Assembly: GCA_002440705.1 (NCBI GenBank)
Contig: DJVA01000059.1
Span: 1-19,925, forward strand
Source of the DNA: Flavobacteriaceae bacterium UBA6268
GTDB taxonomy: Bacteria; Bacteroidota; Bacteroidia; Flavobacteriales; Flavobacteriaceae
Length of the DNA stretch: 19,925 nt
Direction: 5' to 3'
Shown here piece after piece: positions 1 through 7,525 of this stretch. A program made the translations under genes and the position numbers. Below the pieces are notes generated by a model. The model had not been told where the DNA came from. It worked only from the letters and a program-made list of their open reading frames with translations, and made no database searches. How positions within the stretch are numbered: the stretch's first letter is position 1; each line of letters begins with the position of its first letter.

Positions 1-1
1 G

Positions 2-109
2 AACTTCAAAAAACGCAATATTGAAAAAAAACAGTTTGACTTGTGGAACGAAACCTTCCAAAAGCTTCGGGAAACGATTCAGCAACAAATTGTTATCCAA
101 AAAAAATAA
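2..109 (+). CDS. C-terminal fragment of an upstream gene (possibly a DUF3857 paralogue)
   Basis: An open frame enters from the left edge and runs 35 codons to a TAA at 107-109. It ends in a charged, helix-prone tail (residues like FDLWNETFQKLRET, then QQQIVIQKK). The next gene starts 6 nt later on the same strand, so the two are very likely one operon. In this phylum DUF3857/transglutaminase-like genes often occur in tandem, and their proteins tend to end in an amphipathic helix followed by a short lysine-rich strand. That makes a paralogue of the next gene a reasonable guess, but too little is present to assign a family. It is cut by the window edge, so the start cannot be seen. Confidence 0.6.
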   Translation, partial: NFKKRNIEKKQFDLWNETFQKLRETIQQQIVIQKK

Positions 110-115
110 CCCGCT

Positions 116-2290
116 ATGAAAAGACTTCTGTTCCAGACCTGTTTTATGGTTGCTTTTTGTGTTTCGGCTTTCGGTCAATCCAAAGATTTAAAAGAACTTC
201 AGCAAAAATTTTGGAATACCACCAACAAGCAAAGTAAAGTTACCGAGATTCCCGAAAAGTGGAACAATGAAAGTGCCGTAGTGCTTTACCGCGATGAATT
301 TTACCAATATACCAACAATGGAAAAAAAATGTATAACCCCTCCCATTTTCATCAAAGGGTGTTGTTATTGGACAAAGCGGCCATTGAGAATTTTTCGGAA
401 ATAAGCATTGACAAAGACGACCGGATTGGTGGATTATTCATGAATTGGAAAAAGGATGTTACCACGGTAGGCATCAAAATCGTGAAGCCCAATGGAGAAG
501 AGCGTATCATCGACGTAGATAATGAAAAAGTATCCCAGGATGCCGAATTTAAAGTTGCCATACCCAACCTGGAAATAGGAGATATTGTGGATATTTTCAT
601 CTTTGAGGACGATTACCTCCGAAGCTTTTCGGGAACCCATGTGTACGACCCCGTAGAACGAGTGCTAAGCACTCAATATCCGGTATTGTTCAGCAGGCTG
701 GCTGTGGAGGTAGAGAACGATTATTTCCTGAATATGGAATCCTTTAATGGAGCTCCCAGAATCAAAGAGGAACAGACCGATAAAAGAGCCACAAGGCGTT
801 ACGTCTTGGAGGCTTCCGATTTGGAGAAGAGTGATTTTCCAAGATGGTTTTACCCTTTTGCAGAATTTCCTTGCCTGAAATTTCAGGTGGTGTTCGCGCT
901 CAAAGCCAAAAACGAAGATTACGCGGGTGTCTTCTTAGGCGATAAAGATGCTGAAAGAAAAACCGGGGTAACCAAGGATGAGATTGTGGAATATTACGGA
1001 GACCGGTTTGATGCCAGTAACAAAAGCAGTGTTAAAGACGTACTCAAGTACCTGGAAACTCTTGGACCAATAAGCAAAAGGGAACAACTGGAAAAAGCAC
1101 TCTACTACGTAAGGCATAAAAGCTTCAATCGGTTTTTCGAACTTTTCATCGCTAGGGAAAATAACATTGCCCCTTTTGCTTTGCCCTGCGATACGGATTA
1201 CGTGATCCTAAACGAAAACTCCTTTGTAAATTACTTTGCTGGTTTGGCCAAACAGCTTGAAGTAGACTACGATATCGTAATTGCCACGGCCGATTACAAC
1301 GGTAGTATTGACGATCTACTGCTGCGTTCCAATGTTTCATACGGACTTCGATTTAACTTCGATACCCCGATGTATCTTTTTGATGTTTCGCCCCACGTAC
1401 AAGCCGACTTTTTCCCGTACAGCCTTGAAGGAACCAAAGTATACACGTTGGCAGTGCAAAAAAACCGAAATATTGAAGGGGTTACCTTCGACCATCTTCC
1501 AATGACCACTTCGGACAAGAATTTGTCCAAGGAATCGGTTGAGATTTCCTTTGGGGACGATTTCAAAAAAATAAACGTGAATAGGGAATTGAACTATACG
1601 GGACATTATAAAGTTGAAAACTTATCCCGAAGATTGGTGCTTCAGGATTTTCTGGAAGAGGAATTTCAACATTACAACACAAAACATTTTTATCACTGCA
1701 AGGAGAAACAAGGAAAAAAGGAAGCCGTGATTGAGCAAAAAATCAATTCGGCCATGGAAACTTACGAGAAAAATAAAAAAGATAGGATCGAAACCATCGT
1801 ATCGGAAAACTACGATGTGCCCATTAAAGAATACGGTTACGAAGTAAAGGAAACCGGAAGGTATTCCAATGACCCATTGATTATTCGTGACCACTTCACC
1901 ATTGAAAACGAGTTTGTAAAAAAAGCAGGTAAAAATTACATCGTCGAAGTAGGAAAATTTATTGGAGGGCAAGTTCAACTTAGAGAAGAAGAATTGGATC
2001 GCAAAGAAAATGTGTACCTTAATTTCGCCAAGACCTTGCAGTATGAAATTGCTTTCCAGATACCAGAGGGATATACAGTGGAAGGCCTTGAAAAACTCAA
2101 AAAGAATGTCCAGAACCAAACGGGCTCATTTGTAAGTGATGCCAGCATTAAGGATGGTAAGGTAATTTTCTCTGCAACCAAAGTATATGCTAAAAAAACC
2201 TATACCTCCCAGCAATGGTCCGATATGATTCCATGGCTTCAGGAAGCTTACGATTTTTCCCAGGAAAAGGTAATGTTTAAGAAAATTTAA
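116..2290 (+). CDS. DUF3857 domain-containing exported protein
   Basis: A 724-residue protein with a signal peptide (residues 1-20, ending near SAFG|QS), so it acts in the envelope. Residues about 60-230 match the DUF3857 pattern: an alternating beta-rich segment with VKPNGEERIIDVD and the conserved phrase IPNLEIGDIVDIF. Residues about 300-440 sit where the transglutaminase-like domain lies in this family. The usual catalytic GxC(x)DKA stretch is replaced by NENSFVNYFAGLA, so peptidase-type catalysis looks lost. Residues about 480-700 form a second beta-rich region that is typically C-terminal in the family, with the phrase YEIAFQIPEGYTVEGL. The family has no established biochemical role. The start at 116 gives a proper signal peptide 6 nt after the preceding stop. 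The family call is firm; the loss of catalysis is inferred by eye. Confidence 0.85.
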   Translation: MKRLLFQTCFMVAFCVSAFGQSKDLKELQQKFWNTTNKQSKVTEIPEKWNNESAVVLYRDEFYQYTNNGKKMYNPSHFHQRVLLLDKAAIENFSEISIDKDDRIGGLFMNWKKDVTTVGIKIVKPNGEERIIDVDNEKVSQDAEFKVAIPNLEIGDIVDIFIFEDDYLRSFSGTHVYDPVERVLSTQYPVLFSRLAVEVENDYFLNMESFNGAPRIKEEQTDKRATRRYVLEASDLEKSDFPRWFYPFAEFPCLKFQVVFALKAKNEDYAGVFLGDKDAERKTGVTKDEIVEYYGDRFDASNKSSVKDVLKYLETLGPISKREQLEKALYYVRHKSFNRFFELFIARENNIAPFALPCDTDYVILNENSFVNYFAGLAKQLEVDYDIVIATADYNGSIDDLLLRSNVSYGLRFNFDTPMYLFDVSPHVQADFFPYSLEGTKVYTLAVQKNRNIEGVTFDHLPMTTSDKNLSKESVEISFGDDFKKINVNRELNYTGHYKVENLSRRLVLQDFLEEEFQHYNTKHFYHCKEKQGKKEAVIEQKINSAMETYEKNKKDRIETIVSENYDVPIKEYGYEVKETGRYSNDPLIIRDHFTIENEFVKKAGKNYIVEVGKFIGGQVQLREEELDRKENVYLNFAKTLQYEIAFQIPEGYTVEGLEKLKKNVQNQTGSFVSDASIKDGKVIFSATKVYAKKTYTSQQWSDMIPWLQEAYDFSQEKVMFKKI

Positions 2291-2385
2291 AGCCCTGAAG
2301 CGAGAAATTTGCCGAAAAAGGTAGGGTAAAACCAGGCTTTCTTGTTTTAGTTTAAAAGTCAACGCTTTTAACTAAATATAAAACC
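2291..2385 (+). other. Intergenic leader with inverted repeat before the haem c lipoprotein gene
   Basis: This gap separates the DUF3857 gene from the next operon. It holds an inverted repeat, TTAAAAG (2352-2358) tcaacg CTTTTAA (2365-2371). The repeat extends to 9 bp with one bulged T and ends 15 nt before the ATG. Further left, AAAGCC (2290-2295) can pair with GGCTTT (2335-2340) across a long loop, followed by CTTGTTTT; that would be at best a weak terminator. No clean TAnnTTTG promoter box is visible. The inverted repeat could be an operator or a leader hairpin. Confidence 0.35.
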
Positions 2386-2757
2386 ATGCGATTTATCCTT
2401 TCCATTGGAATTAGTATACTTCTTTTAAATACCTCCTGTACTTCGCATACCTATGATGATGTAGTAGATACTACTCCTCAGGGAAACGACCAACCCGTTA
2501 CCTTTCAGGATGTGAAATTTGTTTTTGAAACTATTTGCCAACAATGCCATACCAACCCCCCACAAAATGGTGCCCCCATGCCTTTGGTTACGTTTCAGAA
2601 TGTGCGCGAAGCCGTATTAACAAGAGGTCTTTTGGAGCGCATTAGTCGCGATGAAAGTGATCCAGGGCTGATGCCTTTTGGCGGACCTAAGCTTCCGCAA
2701 AATATCATCGACCTTATTTTTCAATGGGAAGCAGACGGTTTGTTACAAAATCCTTAA
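2386..2757 (+). CDS. Monohaem cytochrome c-type lipoprotein
   Basis: A 123-residue protein starting with a lipoprotein signal peptide (lipobox LLNTSC, lipidated Cys18), so it should be anchored in the envelope facing the periplasm or surface. It carries one haem c attachment motif, CQQCH (residues 51-55). A methionine in LMPFGGP (Met96) is placed as the likely sixth iron ligand. It ends with an amphipathic helix (IIDLIFQWEADG) typical of small class I-like cytochrome domains. The role is probably one-electron transfer or a haem-based redox contact. It heads a run of four genes: 3 nt separate it from the yceI gene. Its small size and single haem suggest an accessory electron carrier rather than an oxidase subunit. 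The haem-binding call is strong; partner and pathway are not visible. Confidence 0.85.
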   Translation: MRFILSIGISILLLNTSCTSHTYDDVVDTTPQGNDQPVTFQDVKFVFETICQQCHTNPPQNGAPMPLVTFQNVREAVLTRGLLERISRDESDPGLMPFGGPKLPQNIIDLIFQWEADGLLQNP

Positions 2758-2760
2758 ACC

Positions 2761-3309
2761 ATGAAACTAAAACTAACCCTTCTTTTCTTACTTATTTTAT
2801 ATGTCTGTGCGGTTAGTGCCCAGACAAAATACAGTACCAAGTCTGGAACCATTACTTTTGAAGCTTCAGTTCCAAGTTTTGAAGAGGTAAAGGCCACCAA
2901 TGAGCAGGTAAGTGCCGTTCTGAATCTCGACAATGGTACATTCGCAGCCCTGGCCTTGATTAATGGGTTTCGTTTTAAGGTAGCGCTGATGGAAGAACAC
3001 TTCAACGAAAATTACATGGAATCGGCTACCTTTCCAAAAGCTACCTTTAAAGGAACCCTAGATGGATTTAGCCCTTCTAGCCTAACCGGGAATGCTTCCA
3101 GTTTTATCCTGAAAGGGGAACTAACCATTCATGGGAACACACAGCCATTGGAATGCCTGGCACAAGTGTCGAAAACTACGGATGGTGTAAGGATGGAAAC
3201 CTCCTTTGTGTTGAATCCAAAAGAGTTTGATATTGAAATCCCTCAAATAGTAAGCAGTAAAATTGCCAAGGAAGTGCTTGTTTCAGTATCCTTGCTTTTA
3301 AAGTCCTGA
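2761..3309 (+). CDS. YceI family periplasmic protein
   Basis: A 182-residue protein with a signal peptide (cleavage near SAQ|TK, about residue 21). The mature part matches the YceI lipocalin-like barrel: an early YSTKSGTITFEAS strand, the phrase NENYMESATFPKATFKG near residues 79-95, and LTIHGNTQPLE near residues 121-131, which corresponds to the conserved L-T-(I/L)-(H/R)-G signature. YceI barrels bind long isoprenoid chains such as polyprenyl or quinone-like molecules, and they are often encoded beside cytochromes, as here. The gene sits 3 nt after the cytochrome lipoprotein and 1 nt before the next gene, so co-transcription and translational coupling are likely. The length is normal for the family. 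A quinone or isoprenoid ligand is inferred from the family, not seen in the sequence. Confidence 0.9.
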   Translation: MKLKLTLLFLLILYVCAVSAQTKYSTKSGTITFEASVPSFEEVKATNEQVSAVLNLDNGTFAALALINGFRFKVALMEEHFNENYMESATFPKATFKGTLDGFSPSSLTGNASSFILKGELTIHGNTQPLECLAQVSKTTDGVRMETSFVLNPKEFDIEIPQIVSSKIAKEVLVSVSLLLKS

Positions 3310-3310
3310 A

Positions 3311-3685
3311 ATGAAAAGAAAGAATTTCCTAATCATCATTGTATTGATTCTTGCTTTAGCGGCCTATTTTGGATATCGTTACCTATACCATTCGCATCGC
3401 AACATTCAACAGGAGGCCCCCATGGCTTCAATGCCCGTAGCGGATATCCAAGAACTCTTTAAGGCTGGGAAGGCAGACTCTTTAATGAACAAGGCCGTCA
3501 TCGTTTTTGGAATAGTCACCGAACTGGAAGGTAAAAGCCTTACCTTGGAGGGTGGTGTATTCTGTAGTTTTGATGAAATGCCAACAGGGCTTTCCCTTCA
3601 ACAGCAAATTACGGTAAAAGGACGCTGTGTAGGTTACGACGACCTTTTTGAAATTGTAAAACTAGACCAATGCCAAACACAATGA
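3311..3685 (+). CDS. Membrane-anchored OB-fold (tRNA_anti-like) protein
   Basis: A 124-residue protein with one N-terminal membrane helix (residues 6-23) followed by a short soluble domain. Residues about 45-122 resemble the Bacteroidota OB-fold family named tRNA_anti-like: an initial helix with DIQELFKAGKADS, then beta strands VIVFGIVTEL, SLTLEGGVFCSF, QITVKGRCVGYDDLFEIV and a final Cys-containing strand. Despite the name there is no sign of tRNA binding. Such proteins are small envelope proteins of unknown role. Cys85, Cys106 and Cys121 are present and could form disulfides outside the cytoplasm. The gene lies 1 nt after yceI and shares the ATGA junction with the next gene, so it is part of the redox-like operon. 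The fold assignment is moderate and the function unknown. Confidence 0.7.
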   Translation: MKRKNFLIIIVLILALAAYFGYRYLYHSHRNIQQEAPMASMPVADIQELFKAGKADSLMNKAVIVFGIVTELEGKSLTLEGGVFCSFDEMPTGLSLQQQITVKGRCVGYDDLFEIVKLDQCQTQ

Positions 3686-4578
3686 TTTACTCAAAGAAAT
3701 TAATAGCCCTTATGGTACTCTTGTTGCCCATTTTAGCAACTGCACAAGAGGATTTACTGGAGGGCCTGGAAAATGAAACTGAAGTCAACCAAGAAGTTTC
3801 TGCCGCTTTCAAGGGATTGAAAGTGGTGAACTTTGAGTCGACGAAATTGGCCGGCAAAGGCGATTTTTTCTTTATTGTTTCGCACCGTTTCGGAACGGTT
3901 AAATATGGATTTGATGATTTTTTTGGATTAGACAATGCCGTAACCCAATTGAAATTCGTGTATGGCATTGGGGAACATTGGAATGTAGGTGTAGCACGGA
4001 GTTCATTTCAAAAAAAGTATGGAATTCATTTTAAATACAGGGTTTTGCAGCAAAAAGAAAATGGATCTCCCTTTACTTTAGTTGGCTACCATTTGGTAAC
4101 CATCAATACTTCCTTGGACAAGGATTTACTGCCAAATTTGGAATTTGGGGATCGGCTTACGTATACCCACCAATTGCTTTTGTCGAGAAAAATTAGCGAA
4201 TCCCTATCTTTGTTATTAGCGCCAACCTATGTGCATGAAAACCTTGCAACGAGGAGTTCTGTTCAGCAAGACGATGAAACGGTTTTGATTTATGATGAAA
4301 AAAACAGCCAATTTGCCTTGGGAATGGGCGGTAGGTACAAATTGTCCAAGCGATTGAGTCTTAATCTCGATTACGGAATTCATTTAAACCGAAATAGCCA
4401 CTCCATTTACAAAAACCCATTATCTGTTGGAGTGGATATCGAAACTGGAGGGCACGTTTTTCAGTTGCACTTTACCAATGCCCAAGCCATGTTCGAGGAA
4501 GGCTTTATCGTACAGGGGAATGGCGATTGGGGCGATGGCGATTTTTTCTTTGGATTTAACCTTAGTCGGGTTTTTTAA
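3682..4578 (+). CDS. DUF5777 family outer-membrane beta-barrel protein
   Basis: A 298-residue protein when started at the ATG at 3682, which overlaps the previous stop as ATGA. A longer frame opens at 3670, but the 3682 start gives a normal signal peptide (MIYSKK, hydrophobic core, TAQ|ED). After a short acidic linker the protein has the DUF5777 pattern: LKVVNFESTKLAGKGDF, then VSHRFGTVKYGFDDFFGLDNA, and alternating hydrophobic strands to an aromatic C-terminus (FFFGFNLSRVF). That is what an outer-membrane barrel would show. DUF5777 proteins have no proven function, and genes near them often encode YceI, cytochromes or cupredoxins, as here. It is the last gene of the four-gene run; the cupredoxin follows after 48 nt. 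The family call is good and the barrel topology is inferred. Confidence 0.85.
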   Translation: MIYSKKLIALMVLLLPILATAQEDLLEGLENETEVNQEVSAAFKGLKVVNFESTKLAGKGDFFFIVSHRFGTVKYGFDDFFGLDNAVTQLKFVYGIGEHWNVGVARSSFQKKYGIHFKYRVLQQKENGSPFTLVGYHLVTINTSLDKDLLPNLEFGDRLTYTHQLLLSRKISESLSLLLAPTYVHENLATRSSVQQDDETVLIYDEKNSQFALGMGGRYKLSKRLSLNLDYGIHLNRNSHSIYKNPLSVGVDIETGGHVFQLHFTNAQAMFEEGFIVQGNGDWGDGDFFFGFNLSRVF

Positions 4579-4626
4579 AACTAATGTATTATCAGTCAAT
4601 TAAATAGTAACCTTAAACTTTAAAAA

Positions 4627-5205
4627 ATGAGAAAACTTACACTTTTAACGATTGTACTTTTAATGGGGTTGTTTACCAATGCCCAAACGACCTTTAACCT
4701 AGATTGGTTTTCGGGAGTGCCTTCCGGGGATGTTACCATTACCATTGATGTTGGCGATTCGGTTGAATGGACCTGGGCCGATACCTTGCCTCACTCCGTG
4801 ACCAATGATGCGGGCGCCCAAGAAACTTTTGACAGTGGAATTCTAACGGGATCGGGAACTACCTTCACCTACACTTTTACCCAAGTAGGGGTTAATCCAT
4901 ACCATTGCAATGTACACTCTGGCATGATTGGGACCATTACAGTAGAGCAGGGCCTTTCCGTGGAAGACAAATTTGCGATGAACGTGAACTTTTTCCCCAA
5001 TCCGGTGCAAAATGCATTGACCATTACGTCACTTTACAGCTTGGACAGCTATCAAATTACCGATATCCTCGGAAAAACTGTAATGCTAACCAAAGTGAGT
5101 GGCAATGTAGTGGACGTAAACACTGCATCTTTAAATGCTGGAATCTATTTTGTAACGGTCACTTCAGAAGGAATGGAAACAACCTTCAAAGTGGTGAAAC
5201 GATAA
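4627..5205 (+). CDS. Secreted amicyanin/plastocyanin-like cupredoxin with T9SS sorting domain
   Basis: A 192-residue protein in three parts. It has a signal peptide (residues 1-19, TNAQ), a blue-copper domain (about 22-110) and a type A T9SS C-terminal sorting domain (about 116-192, beginning FFPNPVQNALTI and ending TTFKVVKR). The type I copper ligands are visible: His56 in LPHSV, and Cys94, His97 and Met100 in YHCNVHSGM. The C-x2-H-x2-M spacing is that of amicyanin-type cupredoxins. The protein should cross the outer membrane through the T9SS and be attached to the surface or released, where it could shuttle electrons or hold copper. It follows the cytochrome/YceI/DUF5777 run by 48 nt and is closed by a strong terminator at 5215-5245, so it is probably the last gene of that module. 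The copper site is well supported; the electron partner is unknown. Confidence 0.92.
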   Translation: MRKLTLLTIVLLMGLFTNAQTTFNLDWFSGVPSGDVTITIDVGDSVEWTWADTLPHSVTNDAGAQETFDSGILTGSGTTFTYTFTQVGVNPYHCNVHSGMIGTITVEQGLSVEDKFAMNVNFFPNPVQNALTITSLYSLDSYQITDILGKTVMLTKVSGNVVDVNTASLNAGIYFVTVTSEGMETTFKVVKR

Positions 5206-5214
5206 ATATTTTAT

Positions 5215-5245
5215 AAAAAACAACCCAGAAATGGGTTGTTTTTTT
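5215..5245 (+). terminator. Intrinsic terminator after the cupredoxin gene
   Basis: A perfect stem, CAACCCA (5221-5227) with TGGGTTG (5232-5238) around a GAAA tetraloop, is extended by A-T pairs on both sides and followed by a run of T (5239-5245). The A-run before the stem means it may also work on the opposite strand, although no gene arrives from that side. It closes the 2386-5205 gene run. Confidence 0.92.
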
Positions 5246-5276
5246 ATATTTACCACTCATACAAGTCCCCAAAATA

Positions 5277-6164
5277 ATGTATAAGTTTTTTGTGATTCTT
5301 TTTTTAATGCTTGGTAATCAGGCATTTTCCCAACTTTTCTATAACGGCTTTGAAGAAGGAGAGTTGGAGGGATGGACAAATTCCGATGGCACAACCAATC
5401 AGCTGTCGGTTGAAGGAACCTCCTTTAACTACCTTCAAAAAGTTGCTGACGGAAGCAATACCGCTATGGGCCATTTAAGCATCGTCAATGCTTCACCGGA
5501 GTATTGGGCTGGAGATTATTTTTACACGCCTTTCGACACCCAAGCCCTACGTACCATAGACGATATCAATGTTAAAAATCCAAACAATTTTGACCTTTAC
5601 CTTCGTTATGGATTTACAGGAGCAAATGGATATACCGTCGTTACCACAAACCCTATAGTGGTTCCTTCGCAGACGGATTGGGAAATATATACCAATTTCT
5701 ATGGGATTGATGAGGGAAGCAATGTGCTTTTGAACCTTACGGTTTTAAACGATACTTCCGGAATGCCATGGGAAGAGGTAATGCAGCATGTTTACGAATT
5801 GTTTCAGGATGTGGTGGAAATCAAAATTTTCCACAACCCAAACATTTCCTATGAAGGACTTGCTGTTGAAGGCTTGTTGCAAATTGAATCAATCATCTCT
5901 TGGGAACTGCTTTCCAATGCATCTTTTTCCATTCCGCAGGCAACCATCTATCCAAACCCTGTGTATGATGCATTTCAGGTTAACTCCAATACCATCATAA
6001 AAAGCATCCTGTTTTATAACGCCCAAGGAGCAAAAATAAGGGAATATAAGCTGAATGCTACCCGTGGGGAGTTTGACATTTCTTCACTAGTAAGTGGTGT
6101 TTACATGCTCGAAATCACTTTTGAGGATGGTAGCAAGACTTCCAAGAAAATGGTTAAAGAATAA
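5277..6164 (+). CDS. Secreted protein with T9SS type A sorting domain
   Basis: A 295-residue protein with a signal peptide (residues 1-18, ending AFSQ), a central region of unrecognised fold and a T9SS type A sorting domain at about residues 215-295 (start ATIYPNPVYDAFQV, then FDISSLVSGVYMLEI, end SKKMVKE). The central region starts with FYNGFEEGELEGWTNSDG. That phrase is typical of beta-sandwich, carbohydrate-binding-like modules at the start of secreted bacteroidete proteins, and the rest is rich in Asn, Tyr and aromatic residues. No catalytic motif was found. It follows the cupredoxin terminator by about 30 nt, so it probably has its own promoter, although no clean TAnnTTTG box is seen (only TATATTTA at 5245-5252). 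Its stop lies 5 nt from the end of the convergent rmuC. Export and surface sorting are well supported; the function is unknown. Confidence 0.85.
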   Translation: MYKFFVILFLMLGNQAFSQLFYNGFEEGELEGWTNSDGTTNQLSVEGTSFNYLQKVADGSNTAMGHLSIVNASPEYWAGDYFYTPFDTQALRTIDDINVKNPNNFDLYLRYGFTGANGYTVVTTNPIVVPSQTDWEIYTNFYGIDEGSNVLLNLTVLNDTSGMPWEEVMQHVYELFQDVVEIKIFHNPNISYEGLAVEGLLQIESIISWELLSNASFSIPQATIYPNPVYDAFQVNSNTIIKSILFYNAQGAKIREYKLNATRGEFDISSLVSGVYMLEITFEDGSKTSKKMVKE

Positions 6165-6169
6165 CAGTT

Positions 6170-7495
6170 TTAGGATTCGTCTTCTTCGGCGCGTTTCAGT
6201 AATTTTTCATCCATACTTTTACTGGTCTTTGCTCCCAGTTTTCGCAATTTTTCGACGCGGTTAATTAAATTACCTTGCCCTTCCGAAAGCTTTTTCATAG
6301 CGCCTGTATAGGTATTTTTTGCTGTGTCCATCTGTGCTCCCACCTTGACCAAATCCTCGGTCAGGCGCACAAAAGCATCATAAAGCCTGCCAGCTTGCGT
6401 TGCGATTTCTAGCGCATTTTGTTGTTGCTTTTCATTGGTCCACATGCTGTCGATGGTTCTAAGTGTTGCTAGAAGCGTGGTTGGGGTAACAATCACAATA
6501 TTTTTTTCGAAGGCCCAACTGTAGAGGTTGTTGTCTTGGTTAACCGCAACAGCAAAAGCAGGCTCTATGGGAACAAAGAGCAAGACAAAATCGGGACTTT
6601 CGATTTTGTAGATGTCCTGATAGTTTTTTTCACTCAGTTGCTCTACATGTTTTTTTAGGGATGCCACGTGCTCTTTTAGGTGGCGGTTTCTCAAATCCTC
6701 TTCTTCTTCGTTTACAAAACGTTCATAGGCGGTTAACGAAACTTTGGAATCGATAACCATTTTTTTGTTTCCGGGCAAATGAATGATGTAATCGGGCATA
6801 AGTCTTTTGCCATCTTCAGCGGTAAAACTTTGCTGTTCAAAATATTCTTGATCTTTTTCCAGCCCGCTCTTCTCCAAAACCCTTTTTAAGACCAATTCGC
6901 CCCAATTTCCTTGCAATTTGCTATCTCCCTTTAGGGCCTTGGCCAAGTTGGTGGCCTCTTTGCTCATTTGCTCGTTCAATTCCTTAAGTCCAACAATTTG
7001 CTGCCGGAGCATCGCATGGCGGTCAATACTTTCCTTATGGGTGTCCTCCACCCGTTTTTCAAACTTTTCGATTTTCTCTTGTAGGGGCTTGAGGATGGTA
7101 TCGAGGTTTTCTTTGTTTTGTTTGGTGAATTTTTCCGATTTGGTATCGAGGATCTTATTGGCTAGGTTTTCAAATTCCTTGGTAAATTTTTCCTGAAGTT
7201 TTTCAAGTTCCTCCTTTTGTTCGTTCAATTTACGATCCAAATGGTCGTTTTCCGAAGTGCGTTTTACCAATTCTGTATTCAAAAACTCCTTTTCCTTCCT
7301 TTCTGCCTCACGTGCATCTAGGGCATGCTGCAGGCGTTCGTTGAGTTTTTCCTCTTGATCTTTCAACTGATTGATACGCTCGTCCAGCTTTCCGGTTTGT
7401 GTTTTGCTTTTAAGTTGCGCAATGAGGTTGCCCACATAGGCACCGGCCAATGCTGAGATAACACCAATCAAGAATATGATAAAAGGTTCGCTCAT
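6170..7495 (-). CDS. rmuC: DNA recombination protein RmuC
   Basis: A 441-residue protein of usual RmuC length. Residues 4-24 are a membrane helix (FIIFLIGVISALAGAYVG). Residues about 28-190 are a long, strongly charged coiled coil. Residues about 195-400 form the RmuC domain, with LQGNWGELVLKRVLEKSGL, LMPDYIIHLPGNKKMVIDSK (the Asp and DSK of a PD-(D/E)xK-like nuclease core) and the later VTPTTLLATLRTI. In E. coli RmuC limits inversions between short repeats, and it is thought to act as a DNA nuclease-like factor. It is read in the same direction as btuFCD and begins 30 nt after the btuD stop, so it may be carried on that transcript, although the functions are unrelated. Its 3' end converges on the T9SS gene with only 5 nt between stops. 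Confidence 0.95.
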   Translation of the reverse strand: MSEPFIIFLIGVISALAGAYVGNLIAQLKSKTQTGKLDERINQLKDQEEKLNERLQHALDAREAERKEKEFLNTELVKRTSENDHLDRKLNEQKEELEKLQEKFTKEFENLANKILDTKSEKFTKQNKENLDTILKPLQEKIEKFEKRVEDTHKESIDRHAMLRQQIVGLKELNEQMSKEATNLAKALKGDSKLQGNWGELVLKRVLEKSGLEKDQEYFEQQSFTAEDGKRLMPDYIIHLPGNKKMVIDSKVSLTAYERFVNEEEEDLRNRHLKEHVASLKKHVEQLSEKNYQDIYKIESPDFVLLFVPIEPAFAVAVNQDNNLYSWAFEKNIVIVTPTTLLATLRTIDSMWTNEKQQQNALEIATQAGRLYDAFVRLTEDLVKVGAQMDTAKNTYTGAMKKLSEGQGNLINRVEKLRKLGAKTSKSMDEKLLKRAEEDES

Positions 7496-7525
7496 AACAG
7501 TTTTGAAACTCGGACCTAAAGATAA

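Noticed and set aside
1622..2119. 165-codon open frame on the minus strand within the DUF3857 gene
   Set aside because: It is antisense to a full-length gene with a signal peptide and family motifs. The translation is Phe-rich, as expected from the complement of Lys/Glu-rich coding DNA.
5245..5252. TATATTTA as promoter of the second T9SS gene
   Set aside because: It lacks the final G and a correctly spaced -33 element, and it overlaps the terminator T-run. The promoter stays unassigned.
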